From assembly GCF_000499385.1 (NCBI RefSeq), contig NW_013655314.1:37193-101192 (forward strand): a stretch of DNA of 64,000 bases. Direction: 5' to 3'. The stretch's first letter is position 1. Every line of letters starts with the position of its first letter. The position numbers were made by a program, and so were the translations under genes. This DNA comes from Eimeria necatrix (taxonomy: Eukaryota; Apicomplexa; Conoidasida; Eucoccidiorida; Eimeriidae). Shown piece by piece: positions 48,961-60,175 of this stretch. Under the pieces are notes generated by a model that was given only the letters and a program-made list of their open reading frames with translations, made no database searches and was not told where the DNA came from.

Positions 48961-49080
48961 TGGGGGCATGCGGGGCTGGTGGTGCCCTCTCGGATGTATA
49001 GACAGCTGGAGGCTGAATGCGCTGACAGACATATTTGTGTCTTTATAAGATCAAAGTGCATGCAAAGTGGCCTTCTCCCG

Positions 49081-49113
<33 letters not shown>

Positions 49114-49375
49114 GTCCGCAGCAGCAGCAGCAGCAGCTTTAACTGCACATTTATCGCTTTTGCGCCTAAGCCTCAACACCCGAAGAGCTCCACAGCGCAG
49201 GCCGCGCAGCAGGAGAAAAAGAAACAATTAAACTAATTAAATTAATTAAATCAATTAAATTAATCAAATTAAATAAATTAATTAAATTAGATTTGTTCTG
49301 GAGTTCCTTTTGTAAAGTCGGGAAGCGTCTAGAGACGCAAAGTAGAACAGACAAACGAGTGACGCCGCGGGCCGC

Positions 49376-49423
<48 letters not shown>

Positions 49424-49734
49424 TCAGCAGAGAAAGCGGCAGACGGAAGGGCGCTAGGCAGCAGCAGCGGGAACTAGCGAAGCAGCAAAACAAACTGAGG
49501 AAGCAACAAACAAACGGAGGTCTTCAGCAGCAAAAAGAAAATGCAAAAAACAAAAAGAAACGGGAGCAGCAGCAGCAGCTGCTGCTGCTGCTGCTGAGGT
49601 GTATGTACAGACACCCCACGCCCCACACCACTGTGCTGCTGCCATTTATCCCTCTTCACTTTTTTTATTTTTTATTTTTTATTTGTGTCTCTTGGGAGCA
49701 GCGCCGCGAGGCCAGACACAAATTGCTGCTGCAG
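48961..49734. other. Spacer with CTG/CAG tracts and an AT-rich AATTA patch
   Basis: A (CTG)n tract lies at 49082-49112 and a CAG tract at 49117-49136. A TAATTAAATTAATTAAAT-type repeat occupies about 49226-49290, and a (CAG)n tract 49376-49421. No gene is recognised. Confidence 0.6.
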
Positions 49735-49735
49735 C

Positions 49736-50150
49736 TGGGCCCCTCAATTTGCTGCTGCAGCAAGGCCAACTCGATTTGCTGCTGCAGCAAGGCCAACTCG
49801 ATTTGCTGCTGCAGCAAGGCCAACTCGATTTGCTGCTGCAGCAAGGCCAACTCGATTTGCTGCTGCAGCTAGGCCAACTCAACCTGCTGCTGTATCTAGG
49901 CCTTGTCGATTTGCTGCTGCAGCTAAGCCAACTCAATTTGCTGCTGCAGCTAGATTTGCTGCTGCAGCTAGTCCCGCTAGATTTGCTGCTGCAGCTGGTC
50001 CCGCTAGATTTGCTGCTGCAGCAAGTCCCGCTAGACTTGCTGCTGCAGCTAGTCCCGCAGATTTGCTGCTGCAGCTAGTCCCGCAGATTTGCTGCTGCAG
50101 CTAGGCCCGCAGATTTGCTGCTGCAGCTAGGCCTGCTCGATTTGCTGCTG
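49736..50150. repeat. 27-bp minisatellite overlapping a gene 3' end
   Basis: About 14 units, each carrying GATTTGCTGCTGCAGC plus a variable spacer (AAGGCCAACTC, TAGTCCCGCA and similar). The right-most unit contains the end of the minus-strand gene at 50127, including its TAG stop, so the array begins within that reading frame and extends downstream. Confidence 0.9.
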
Positions 50151-50820
50151 CAGCTCCTCCGGCAGCCACAGCGACAGTTCTGCTGCTGCTGCTCTCAGCT
50201 GCTGCTCCCCCTGCTGCAGGGCCTCTAGGGTCTTGCCCAGGGCCTCTCGCCCTCGGCCTCTAGGGCCGGGGCTGAGCAGTGCAGGGGGCCCCCCCAGGGG
50301 GCCCCCCTGGGGGCCCCCCTGGGGGCCCCCCTGGGGGCCCCCTTGGGGGCTCCCCGGGGGCCCCCCTGGGGGGCCCCTCGAGGGGTTTCCCTGAGACTGC
50401 TGCAGCTCCGAGCTTCTGCAGGCGCTGCTCGCGCTGCCGGCGGGGGCCCCTCCGTGGGGCCCCCCATGGGGGGCCCCCTGGGGCCCCCCCTGGGGCCCCC
50501 GCTGGGGGGCCCCCTGGGGCCCCCCGCCGTGGGGGCCCCCCTGGGGGCCCCCCCCAGGGGGCCCCCGGGGGGCCCCCTCAGGCGCCGCCGGCGCTGCTGC
50601 GTCGAGGGCCCGCAGCAAAGCGTGCAAGTGGGTACTGAGGCCCTTAGCAGCAACACAAAACTCTGCAACTTGGGGGCCCCTCTGAGCTTCGAGGGGCCCC
50701 AAGGCTATGCGGCGCCAGACGAGGCCCCTCTCCTTTGCTGTTTTCATTTGTTCTTCGAGTCTGGCCAGCTGCAGCAGCAGCGTTTCTTTCCGGACTCGGA
50801 AGGCCAGCCGCTCTGCGGCG

Positions 50821-50871
<51 letters not shown>

Positions 50872-51007
50872 AGCGGCTCCTCAGGGTCCTGCTCCGCGCT
50901 CTCCCGCTGCTGCTGCTCCTTCTCCTGCTGCGGACTCTTCTCCTGCTGCTGCTCCTGACCCCCCTGCTGCGCCTCCTGCTGCTGCTGCTGCGCCTGCCCC
51001 TGCTGCC

Positions 51008-51055
<48 letters not shown>

Positions 51056-51679
51056 GGCGCTGCCGCTGGAACCACCACTTGTCCAGCTCTCGCCACTTGA
51101 CGCGGGCCTCCGCAACTGCTGCTACGAGGTTGTCGACTTCTTGTTCGAGTTGCTGCAGCTCGCTGCCCTGCAGCGGCTGCTGCTGCTGCTGCTGCTGCAG
51201 CTCCTGCTGCAGCTGGAGGATGCGCTGCGGGGGCTGCTGCTGCTGCTGCAGCTCCTGCAGCAGCTGCTGCTGCAGCCGCGAGGCCCCCGCAGCCAAAGCC
51301 TCCACCTCCTCCGCCAGCAGCTGCGCCAGCAGCTCTCGTGCTGCTATGAATTCCTGCTGCGCCTCCAGCTCCTCTTCGTGCTGCTGCAGCTGCTGCAGCG
51401 TTGCTGCTGCTGCTGCTGCGCTCACTCCCGTTGCTGCTTCCAGCCCCGCCACTGCGTGGCGGGCGCAGGCTGCTGCTGCTCTCAGCTCGGAGAGCTGCTG
51501 CCCCGTTTGGCCCAGCTGGGCGAGAGCAGCAGCTTCGAGCTGCTGCTGCTGCTGCTCGCGCTGCTGCTGCTGCTGCTGCTCCCTGAGGCTCTTCTGCGCG
51601 CTGACGGCCTGCAGCTCCTGCAGCAGCGCGCGCTCTGCTGCCTTCAGCTCCGCCAGCTGCTGCTGCAGCTGCGTCTCCA

Positions 51680-51717
<38 letters not shown>

Positions 51718-51990
51718 AGCAGCGACCAAGAAGACCCCAGCAAACGAGACCCCAGCCCCTGCTGCACCTGCAGCAGCTTTTGAGAAAGAAAAGGCAAATG
51801 CTGCGTCTCTATTTCGCTCATTCGCTGCTGCTGCTGCGCTGCCAGCAGCTGCAGCAGCAGCGCAACAAAGACACACAGCAGCAGCCCCCACAGCAGCCAG
51901 CGGCGGGAGAGGGCCCTGCTGCTGCTGCTGCTGCTGCTGCTGGCGGGGTCCGCAGCAGCAGCGGCGCCGCCGCCGCCCGCAGGCGGCAGC

Positions 51991-52023
<33 letters not shown>

Positions 52024-52991
52024 AGCCAGCCCTCCAGAGGCAGCCTTTCTCTTGCTTCCATTCCTCTCGTGCTGGATTTCATTTTGAAGTTGTCTTCGAG
52101 CAAGTCGAGGACAGTGAAGCCTTGCTGCTGCTGCTGCTGCTGCTGCAGCAGGTGCTGCTTGAGCAGCTCCTGCTGCAGCGCCTGCAGCTCCGCCTGCTCC
52201 GCGTCGCCCTCCTGCTGCTGCGTCAGCTGCTGCTGCTGCTGCTGCTGCAGCATGGACTGCTCCCTCCCCGCAGGGTCAAAAGAATCCAACTCATAAGTTC
52301 CTGTTGTTTCCGATAAACCCTTACTTGAAGAGTCTGGAGATTTCCAAAGAAGGTTTCTTTCTGCTGCTGCTGCAGCTGTTGCTGCTGCAGCAGCAGCAGC
52401 TTCGCTGAGGCTGAGGGCCTCCGGGGCCTCCGGGGGGCCCCCCGCGCCCTCCAGCGGGGGCCCCAGGGCCTCCACCGGGGGGCCCCCGCCCGCGGGGGGC
52501 CCCCGGGGGGCCCCCAGCGGGGGCCCCGGGGGCCCCCCCGGGGGCCCCTCGCCCTCGAGGGGGCCCCCCGGGCCCTCCAGCAGGGGCCCCGGGGCCTCCT
52601 CGGGGGGCCCCACCCCCTCGAGGGGGGCCCCCGAGCCGAGGGGCCCCGGGCCCTCGGCTGGAGGCCCCACGCCGTCCAGGGGGGCCCCCCAGGACCCGCT
52701 TTCAGAGCCAGGGGGCCCCTCGGGGGGCCCCCAGTCGGGGGCCGGGGGCCCCTGCTGCTCGCTGGGGCCCCTCTCGGGCAGGGGCTCGTAGGGGTTGAGG
52801 TAAGTCTCGTTTTCCGAGTCGGGGGGCCCCCAGGGGGGCCCCTCCAGCAGGGGCCCCCCGGGGGCCTCCGTACCCTCCCCCTCCACCTCTGGGCTCAACT
52901 CAGAGCCCGAGGGGCCCTCGAGGGCGAACTGCGAGGCCGCAGCAGCGCCGCAGAGGGCGAGGCCGGCGAGGCCGAGGGGGCTGCGGCGCAT
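50127..52991 (-). CDS. Signal-peptide, single-TM, Gln-rich coiled-coil protein (unknown)
   Basis: The frame is open from further upstream, but the first ATG is at 52991 and begins a credible signal peptide (MRRSPLGLAGLALCGAAAAS); 954 residues follow to TAG. Next comes an acidic Gly/Pro-rich segment of about 190 residues written largely by GGGGGCCCC repeats, a membrane helix (RRWLLWGLLLCVFVALLLQLL), then about 550 residues of heptad-like coiled coil with many Gln runs (LERQ-type segments, [20 protein letters not shown]). A second Gly/Pro block precedes the end (LWLPEELQQQIEQA). The layout suggests a type I or signal-anchored endomembrane protein with a long coiled-coil cytoplasmic tail, golgin-like in general form, but I recognise no family. 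An intron of multiple-of-three length inside the frame cannot be excluded. Confidence 0.6.
50280..50580. repeat. GGGGGCCCC palindrome block inside coding sequence
   Basis: Palindromic G/C runs sit in the C-terminal part of the unknown coiled-coil gene and encode a Gly/Pro/Arg/Gln-rich insert between the coiled coil and the final helix. A second in-frame block is at about 52430-52870. Confidence 0.9.
50821..50871. repeat. (CTG)17 tract, poly-Gln in the minus-strand gene
   Basis: About 17 uninterrupted units, read as Gln on the minus strand. Similar tracts lie at 51013-51052 and 51678-51720. Confidence 0.95.
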
Positions 52992-52995
52992 CGGG

Positions 52996-52997
<2 letters not shown>

Positions 52998-53063
<66 letters not shown>
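52998..53063. repeat. (CAG)n tract immediately upstream of a signal-peptide gene
   Basis: About 22 CAG units end 7 bases before the minus-strand ATG at 52991. On the sense strand it is GCT repeats and the frame is open, but no upstream ATG was seen, so it is more likely 5' UTR. Confidence 0.92.
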
Positions 53064-53066
<3 letters not shown>

Positions 53067-53099
53067 GTAGGCTGGCAAGCCCGGGCCCCAGACGCCTAA

Positions 53100-55655
53100 C
53101 GCAGGCCAAACCCTAACACAGACATAGCCAGGAGCCGCAGCTGCTGCGCAGAAGCTGTTGGGCAGCTGCTCGGCGCTGCAGCCATCACCTCGGGGTTTCG
53201 CCTGCGTTGCAGCTCTTGGGGCCTCGAAAAGGTCCTTTTTTCGGAAATTTCAAACTTTAAATTCCAAAATTAATTCCATTTAAAAGCAAATTCCGAAGAA
53301 GAGGCCCCGCAGTCGTCTCGGGGGCCCCTGCGCTGCAGCAAGTCGATACGGCCGCGGCCGCTCGGGCTTTGCTCAGAGCTTCTCCCCCGGATTTCTTTTG
53401 CTGCAGCTTTTTAATTTGGCTTTTTACTCAATTTCAGAAGAGCAGCAAAAGCTTCCTTCAATCCCGCGGCCCTGGCCTCCGCGGGGTCCTGCTCCCGCCA
53501 AACCCCAAACCCTAAACCCTAAACCCTAAACCCTCAACCGCGACCCACGGCCACTCAGCGGCTTGCGAACCGCCTAGAAATAGTACCAGCTCACTAAAAA
53601 AGGGTTTGCAACAGCTCCTAAACCCCATTAACCCTTTTGAGGCCCCTGGCCTTTTGGCCCAAGTCCTAGGGGGGCCCCAAGCCCTGGCTAGGCGCTGGCC
53701 CCAGCCACAGGCTTTTGCTGCAGGGGCCCTTCAAAGGGCCCCCAAGCCGAACTGGGCCCATGAGGGCCGCAGGGGGCCCCCCAGAGGCCCCCCAGGGGGC
53801 CTCGGGATGCCCAGAAAGGGCCTATTGGCCCAGGGGCCCCCCTGTGGGGCCCCAGGAAAGGCCAGAAGCAGCAAAAAGGCCGGGCATGGGCACTGGGGGG
53901 CGGCCTGGGGCCCCCTGGGCCCTCTTTCTGTTGTTGTGGGGCCCCCCTTGGCCTCAATTAAGCAGCCATAGGCTCCAAATTAGGGCATTTTAAGGTGGGG
54001 GGCCCCCAGCTAGGGTATTGGGAGCCCTAGGTGCTCACTTAAGGTTCTTAATTGGGGCCCGTAGGGGCCCCTAGGGGCCCCTGAGGGCCCCCATTAAAAG
54101 CCAAAGGCCTCTGGGGGCCCTCTGCTGCCGTAGACACAAGGCCGCAGCCAGGGCCTGCGGTGTATGTACACCTGAGAGGCAGAGGCAGGGGTGAAAGAGA
54201 ACTCTCACAGCCCTAGGGGCCCCCTAGGCTCCCTCTAGGGGCCCCCTAGGGGCCCCTTAGGGGCCCCCTGGGGGCCCCCTGGGGGCCCCCTGGGGGCCCC
54301 CGGGGCCCCCAGGAGCAGCCCGAGGCCCCCAAAGCCCAGAGCCCGGCCAGGTCTTATTCCCTTAAAGCTCTCCCCCAACCTTAACCAAAAGGCAGCAGCA
54401 GCTGGGGCCCCACAGGGGGCCCCCAGCCACTTTCCCCAGACGCGGACTTAGCCGTGAGGGGCCCTGCTGCCTTTTGACCCGCTTAGCGGGGCCTTTGGAC
54501 CCCCCAAGGGGCCCCTCGGGGGCCCCCCAAGGGGGCCCCTCGAGGGAGGCTCCCAGGGGGCCCCTCGAGGGGGCCCCTTGAGGGGGCCCCCAAGGGGCCC
54601 CCGAGGGGGCCCCTCAAGGGGCCCCCCGAGGGCCCCACGTAGGTTTGTTGGCTGCTGTGAGGGGCCAAGAGGGCCCTGGGTTCGGTTCCTCTTGAGAAGA
54701 AGTTTGTTAATTGAAAGTTCAAAACTAATTACTAAAATTAAAATCTCAAATAGTCCAATTGGAGAAAAAGACACGAAATAAATACTATTTAAAAGCAAAT
54801 AAATACTATTTAAAAGCACTCCAGGCCTTTTAGTGCTGCAGGTAATGCAGAAAATGCCCAATAAAATGGAAGGGGCCCCTCTGGTGCCCCTTTTCCCCAG
54901 GCTAATGGGGGGCCCTTGGGGGCCCCAGAGGGGCCCCCCAGTCTCACGCTAGAGGGGCCCTTGGGGGCCCTAGAGGGGCCCCTCAGCCTCTGGCTAGGGG
55001 GCCCTTGGGGGCCCTAGAGGGGCCCCCAGTCTCTGGCTAGAACAGCTCTCGAGGGGCCCCCCAGTCTCTGGCTTGAGGGGCCCCTCTAGCAAGAAACAGA
55101 AGGGTCTTCGGGGGCCCCTAGGGGCCCCTTCTTGGGGGCCCCCCAGAGGGGGCCCCCGCAAGCGTGGGGGCCCCCAGGGGGCCCCCACAGAGCAAAACCC
55201 AGGCTGAGGCTGGGGGCCCCCAGAAGGCAAAAGACCCTTTTAGACCCCAGTGGGGGGCCCCCCGAAAGAAGAGCTAAAGGGGGCCCCCAGCAGCAGCAGC
55301 AAAGGGCCCCTGGGGCTCTTTGCTGCTGCGGGTCCAGCCCTTGGGGGGCCGCGCGGCTCAAAACCCTAAAGCCTAAACCCTAAACCCTCGAAACCCTAAA
55401 CCCTAAACCCTATATCTTGGACGCAGCTGCTCTTCTGTGCGTCTATGAAGCCCGAGTCCTAAAAACCCCAAACCCTAGCCACAACTGCATTGAAGTTTAA
55501 GGGTTGCGGCGCCTTTGTTACAAAGAATTATCGCCCGGTGTAAACCCTAAATCAGGGTTTAGGGCTTGCGGCCTTCGTGCAATCTTATATCCTTAACAAA
55601 ACAAAGTGCTAACGGGCGCTCCCTGGAAGCGCCCGGGTTCTCCTCGAATGGATGT

Positions 55656-55698
<43 letters not shown>

Positions 55699-56144
55699 GC
55701 TGCTGCTGCTTTTGCTGCTGCGGCTGTTGCTTCTGCGGCGGCAGCTGCTGTTTTCGCTGACGCAGCAGCTGCTTCTGCTGCTGCAGCTGTTGCGTAAGTT
55801 GCGAGGCTTCAGTTGCTGCGCCGCTTGCAGCTGCTGCTGCTCTCGCTGCAGCTGCTGTTTCTGCTGCTGCAGCTGTTGTTTCTGTTGCTGTAGCGGCAGC
55901 TGCTGCCGCTGCGGCTGCTGCTGGTGCTGCAGCAGCTGCTGCTGCTGCTGGCCCCAACACCAGCAGCTAGCGATGACTGTAACGGCTTGATACCACTGCA
56001 TTTGCTGCTGCTGCTGCTGCTGCATGTGCGCGCTGCTGCTGCGGTTGCTGCTGCCGCTGCGTGTGCGCGCTGCCGCCGCTGCTGCTGCAGCTGCTGCAGC
56101 TGCTGCTGCTGCTGCTGCAGCTGCTGCAGCAGCAGCAGCAGCAA
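53100..56144. other. Gene-free, dominated by GGGGGCCCC and GCT repeats
   Basis: AAACCCT arrays lie at about 53501-53537 and 55360-55412. GGGGGCCCC palindrome fields fill 53660-53960, 54040-54110, 54200-54310, 54400-54640 and 54890-55300. An AT-rich island with a duplicated AATACTATTTAAAAGCA phrase is at 54777-54820. 55650-56135 is CTG/GCT-rich, downstream of the MRS2-like gene. Frames crossing these fields on both strands are compositional and are not called. Confidence 0.7.
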
Positions 56145-56979
56145 CTAGAGCCTGATAGTCTTCACGAGATAAAGGACCGCCAAAAGCGACAAAACAGCAG
56201 TGAAGGCAATTACAGAAGACACCAAAATAAACACTCCGTGGCTGCTGCTGCCTTCTTCGTTTCCATTTTGCAAATTCATTCCGAATATCCCTGAGCCGCC
56301 GCACACGCACACCGCGAACCCCAAACCCTAAACCCTAAACCCTAAACCCTAAACCCTCGAGCGAAGCGTTGCAGCGCGACGCCCAGGCAAGTCCAGGCTG
56401 CTGCTGCTGCTGCTGCTGCTGCAAAGGCCCCGCGGCCGCGGAGAGGCCGTCCTGCGCACTGCCCGCCCCAGGGCCACTAGGGTTTAGGGTTTAGGGTTTA
56501 GGGTTTGGGGCGTGCCTGAAATGGAAGTGCCCACAGCCAGTCCCGCAGCCAACAAAGTGGCAGCTAATTCAGATTTAATTAAAGAGTTTCGCATTACAGC
56601 CAAACGCAGAGTCAGCAGCCGCTCGCTGTCTTCTATGGAGCCCTTCAGGTGACGCACGCGGATCTTGAACTGCACACAAACCCTAAACCCTAAACCCTAA
56701 ACCCTAAACCCTAAACCCTAAACCCTAAACCCTACATCCTAAACCCTCAACCTGCAGCGTGCACTGCAATACCCGCAGCACTGTATGGCAGTCGGGCGTC
56801 GACGGCTGATGCTCAGACGCCGGCTCCTACGCCCCAAACCCTAAACCCTAAACCCTAAACCCTAAACCCTAAACCCTAAACCCTAAACCCTCCCGCCGCT
56901 AGGGCCTTGCCTGGTCAATTTCTTGGTCGAAATACTCGAGGAGAATCTCAAGATCTGGATTAACCGCCTCCTGCATCGC

Positions 56980-57014
<35 letters not shown>

Positions 57015-58753
57015 ATCAACAGCCAGCAACGATGCAGGCCTGAACCCTTCTGTGTGGTGCAGCAAGAGCCTCTAACGCAGCAATTTGCTGCTGCAGCGCT
57101 GCAGCAGCAGCGCTGCAGCAGCAGCACTGCAGCAGCAGCACTGCAGCAGCAGCACTAAAGGGCCAGTGCTCTGTGGTGAAAAAACCCCTGGCGCCCCAGC
57201 GGGCGTCCGCAGCCGCCCAGTGTGCAAACCCCGAATCAGGGTTTAGGGTTTAGGGTTTAGGGTTTGGGGCTTGCCTTGTCGGTGGGCTCGTCGTACAGAT
57301 TGGGGTATTTGGCGTATTTGGAAAGTTCCATTCTTTGGAGATAAGTGTTGTTGCTGATGAGCTCATCAAAGGCCTTATCAAACGCGTCAACTCGGTCCTT
57401 CGCAGGCCAACAAACCCCAAACCCTAAACCCTAAACCCTAAACCCTAAACCCTAGACCCTCAACTGCAGCGGCTCTCCGCCAAGGGGCCCCCGGGGCCCC
57501 GAAGTCCCCAGCGAGGGCCTCTCTGGGGGCTGCGGGGCGCTCACGCGCACGCTGGCGCCGCGAGCTAGGGTTTAGGGTTTAGGGTTTAGGGTTTAGGGTT
57601 TAGGGTTACTTGGTAAAGGGAAATGGGCTCTTTCAGCGCGTGGAGGTCTTCCATCAAAAGAGACAAAAGTTCTCCTTTAGTGCGGGTCCTGTGTTGGGCC
57701 TCTCCGTATTTGCCTTCCAGGTAAAGAATGTCTGCAGCAGCAAACGCAGGCCCTAGGGTTTAGGGTTTAGGGTTTAGGGTTTGGGGTTTGGGGCGCGTTC
57801 GGGGTGCTGAGGTCGGGGTCACTCCAGTGCAGCAGCAGCAGCAGCAGCAGCAGCAGCTAGAGCCAGTACAAAGCCACAAAGAGGAAAGGAGCAAAAGAGC
57901 AGCAGCAAAATGGAAAAGAGACACGGGCAGCAGCAACTGCAGCAGCGGCTGCAGCAAGCAGCAGCAACTGCAGCAGCAGCAAAAGGCAGCCCCACCTGCA
58001 TTTAGCTGCTGAAAAGCAGCAAAAAAGATGCACTCAAGAGCAGCAAACTCAAAAGGCAGTTTGTGGCTGTTGCTGCTGCCCACAGAGCAGCAAGAACGCG
58101 ACAGCAGCCCCGCCTCTCCCTCGCCCTCCCCTCCGGAGTCTTGGGGCCCCCCCGGGGGCCCCCCGGGGGGCCCCCCGGGGGGCCCCCCATTGGGGCCCCC
58201 TGGGGGCCCCCCGTGGGGGCCCCCATGGGGGCCCCCATGGGGGCCCCCATGGGGCCCCCCGTTGGGCGCTCCACTGGGTCCCCCGGGGGGGCCCCCATGG
58301 GGGCCCCCATGAGGGCCCACGTGGGGGCCTCCGTGGGGGCCCCCGTGAGAGCCCATGTGGGGGAACCAATGGAGGCCCCCGTGGGAGCCCCCGTGGGGGC
58401 CCCCGTGAGGGCCCCCCTGGGGGCCCCCGTGAGGGGCCCCGTGGGGGCCCTCCTGGGGAACCCCGTTCCACGGGCTCAGAGCATCTCCGTGGGGCCCCTG
58501 TACCCTCCCGTGGCCCCCGCCGGGGGCCCCATAGTCATCTGGGTGGGCCCTGGGGGCCCCCGGGGGGCCCTCTCGGGAGAAGCCTGGGGGCAAGTTGACT
58601 GGGGGGCCCCCCAGGGGGGCCCTGGCGGGGGCCCCCCCGCCCGGGGCCCCTGCTGCGGGGCTGAGTGGGGGCCCCCCCCGCGAGCCGGGCAGGGGCCCCG
58701 GGGGCAGGGGGCCCCGGGGGGCCCCCTCGGGGGTCGGGCGTGGGGGCCCCTGC

Positions 58754-58792
<39 letters not shown>

Positions 58793-59008
58793 GGAGCAGC
58801 GCCGTTTCGGTGTCCGGTGGAGGCGTGCTCGGAAGCAGCAGTTTCCGGGGAGACCTGCTGCTGCGGGCGCTGCTGCTGCAGCAGCAGCTGCTGCTGCTGC
58901 TGCTGCTGCAGCAGCGGCGGCTGTTTGAAGGGCAGCGTCTCGAATTCGTCGTTGCGTTCGAGCGCGTGCGCGCGCAGCTCTCCCGCGGCCTGCTGCTGCT
59001 CCCGCTCC

Positions 59009-59070
<62 letters not shown>

Positions 59071-59626
59071 GAGGGCGTAGTACCTGCTGAGTCTGCAGAG
59101 CTGGAAGATGAGTTCGTCGGGCTTCAAGTCCTCAGTGACCAGCAAATAGACTGAGTCCTTCAAAACAAAACAAGTTATTGGAGGCAAACAAATTAAAATT
59201 ACATGTCTTCTAATCTCAATTGAAGGAATCGGATGAACATCAGTGAAGGCCTGCCGGCAGTCGCGGTAAGTCAGCACGCAGGCGCGGGAGCGAGTGCTGT
59301 CCATACACTCCGCCTGCAGCAGACGCAGCACTTCCGCCACCTGCAGCAGCAGCAGCACAAGCAGCAGCAGCAGAACTGCAGCAGCAGCAGAGCTGCAGCA
59401 GCAGCAGAGCTGCAGCAGCAGCAGAGCTGCAGCAGCAGCAGAACTGCAGCAGCAGCAGAACTGCAGCAGCAATACAGCAGCAGCAATACAGCAGCAGCAA
59501 TACAGCAGCAGCAATACAGCAGCAGCAATACAGCAGCAGCAATACAGCAGCAGGAATACAGCAGCAGCAAAACAGCAGCAGCAATACAGCAGCAGCAAAA
59601 CAGCAGCAGCAAAGCAGCAGCAGCAG

Positions 59627-59659
<33 letters not shown>

Positions 59660-59913
59660 CCTGCAGCTCCAGGATCTGGTGCATGCCCTTGTGGATTCTA
59701 ATAATGACATGTCTTCTAAGACGGGCCCTCTGGCCAAAGGGCCCCTTTTCCCCAAGGGCCCAGTTTTCACTTTCTTCTTCCCGGGGGGCCCCCCCCTGGG
59801 GGGCCCCCAAGGGGGGCCCCCCTGCAGCAGAAATGTAGCGGCTGGGCCGCTGGCCCAGCAGCAAGTGGGCACTGCCGGCACTGGAGCTGGAGCGGCGGCC
59901 GTAAGAGGGGCCC

Positions 59914-59957
<44 letters not shown>

Positions 59958-60028
59958 GTCAGCAGAGTCTCGGGAGGCCCCCGAGGAAGACACAGAGTCT
60001 TGGTGGCCAAAGGACACCCGCCCCAGCA

Positions 60029-60061
<33 letters not shown>

Positions 60062-60138
60062 CCGCGTGCTGCTGCTGCGCCAGCGGCAGCACCGCCACGA
60101 GCGAGTGGCGCTCGGCCGCTGCGCCCCCGCCCAGCTGC

Positions 60139-60175
<37 letters not shown>

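Noticed and set aside
41141..49290. AT-rich ATTTA and AATTA patches considered as replication origins or centromeric DNA
   Set aside because: They are short, and the ATTTA patch lies inside a gene intron; no supporting structure was seen.
50343..52316. 657-codon plus-strand Leu-rich frame opposite the unknown coiled-coil gene
   Set aside because: CTG repeats read as Leu on the plus strand; the minus frame has an ATG, signal peptide, membrane helix and coiled-coil text, while the plus frame has none.
53606..55361. Several 70-140 codon frames in the GGGGGCCCC fields
   Set aside because: They are open on both strands with no unique sequence and no splice-supported context.
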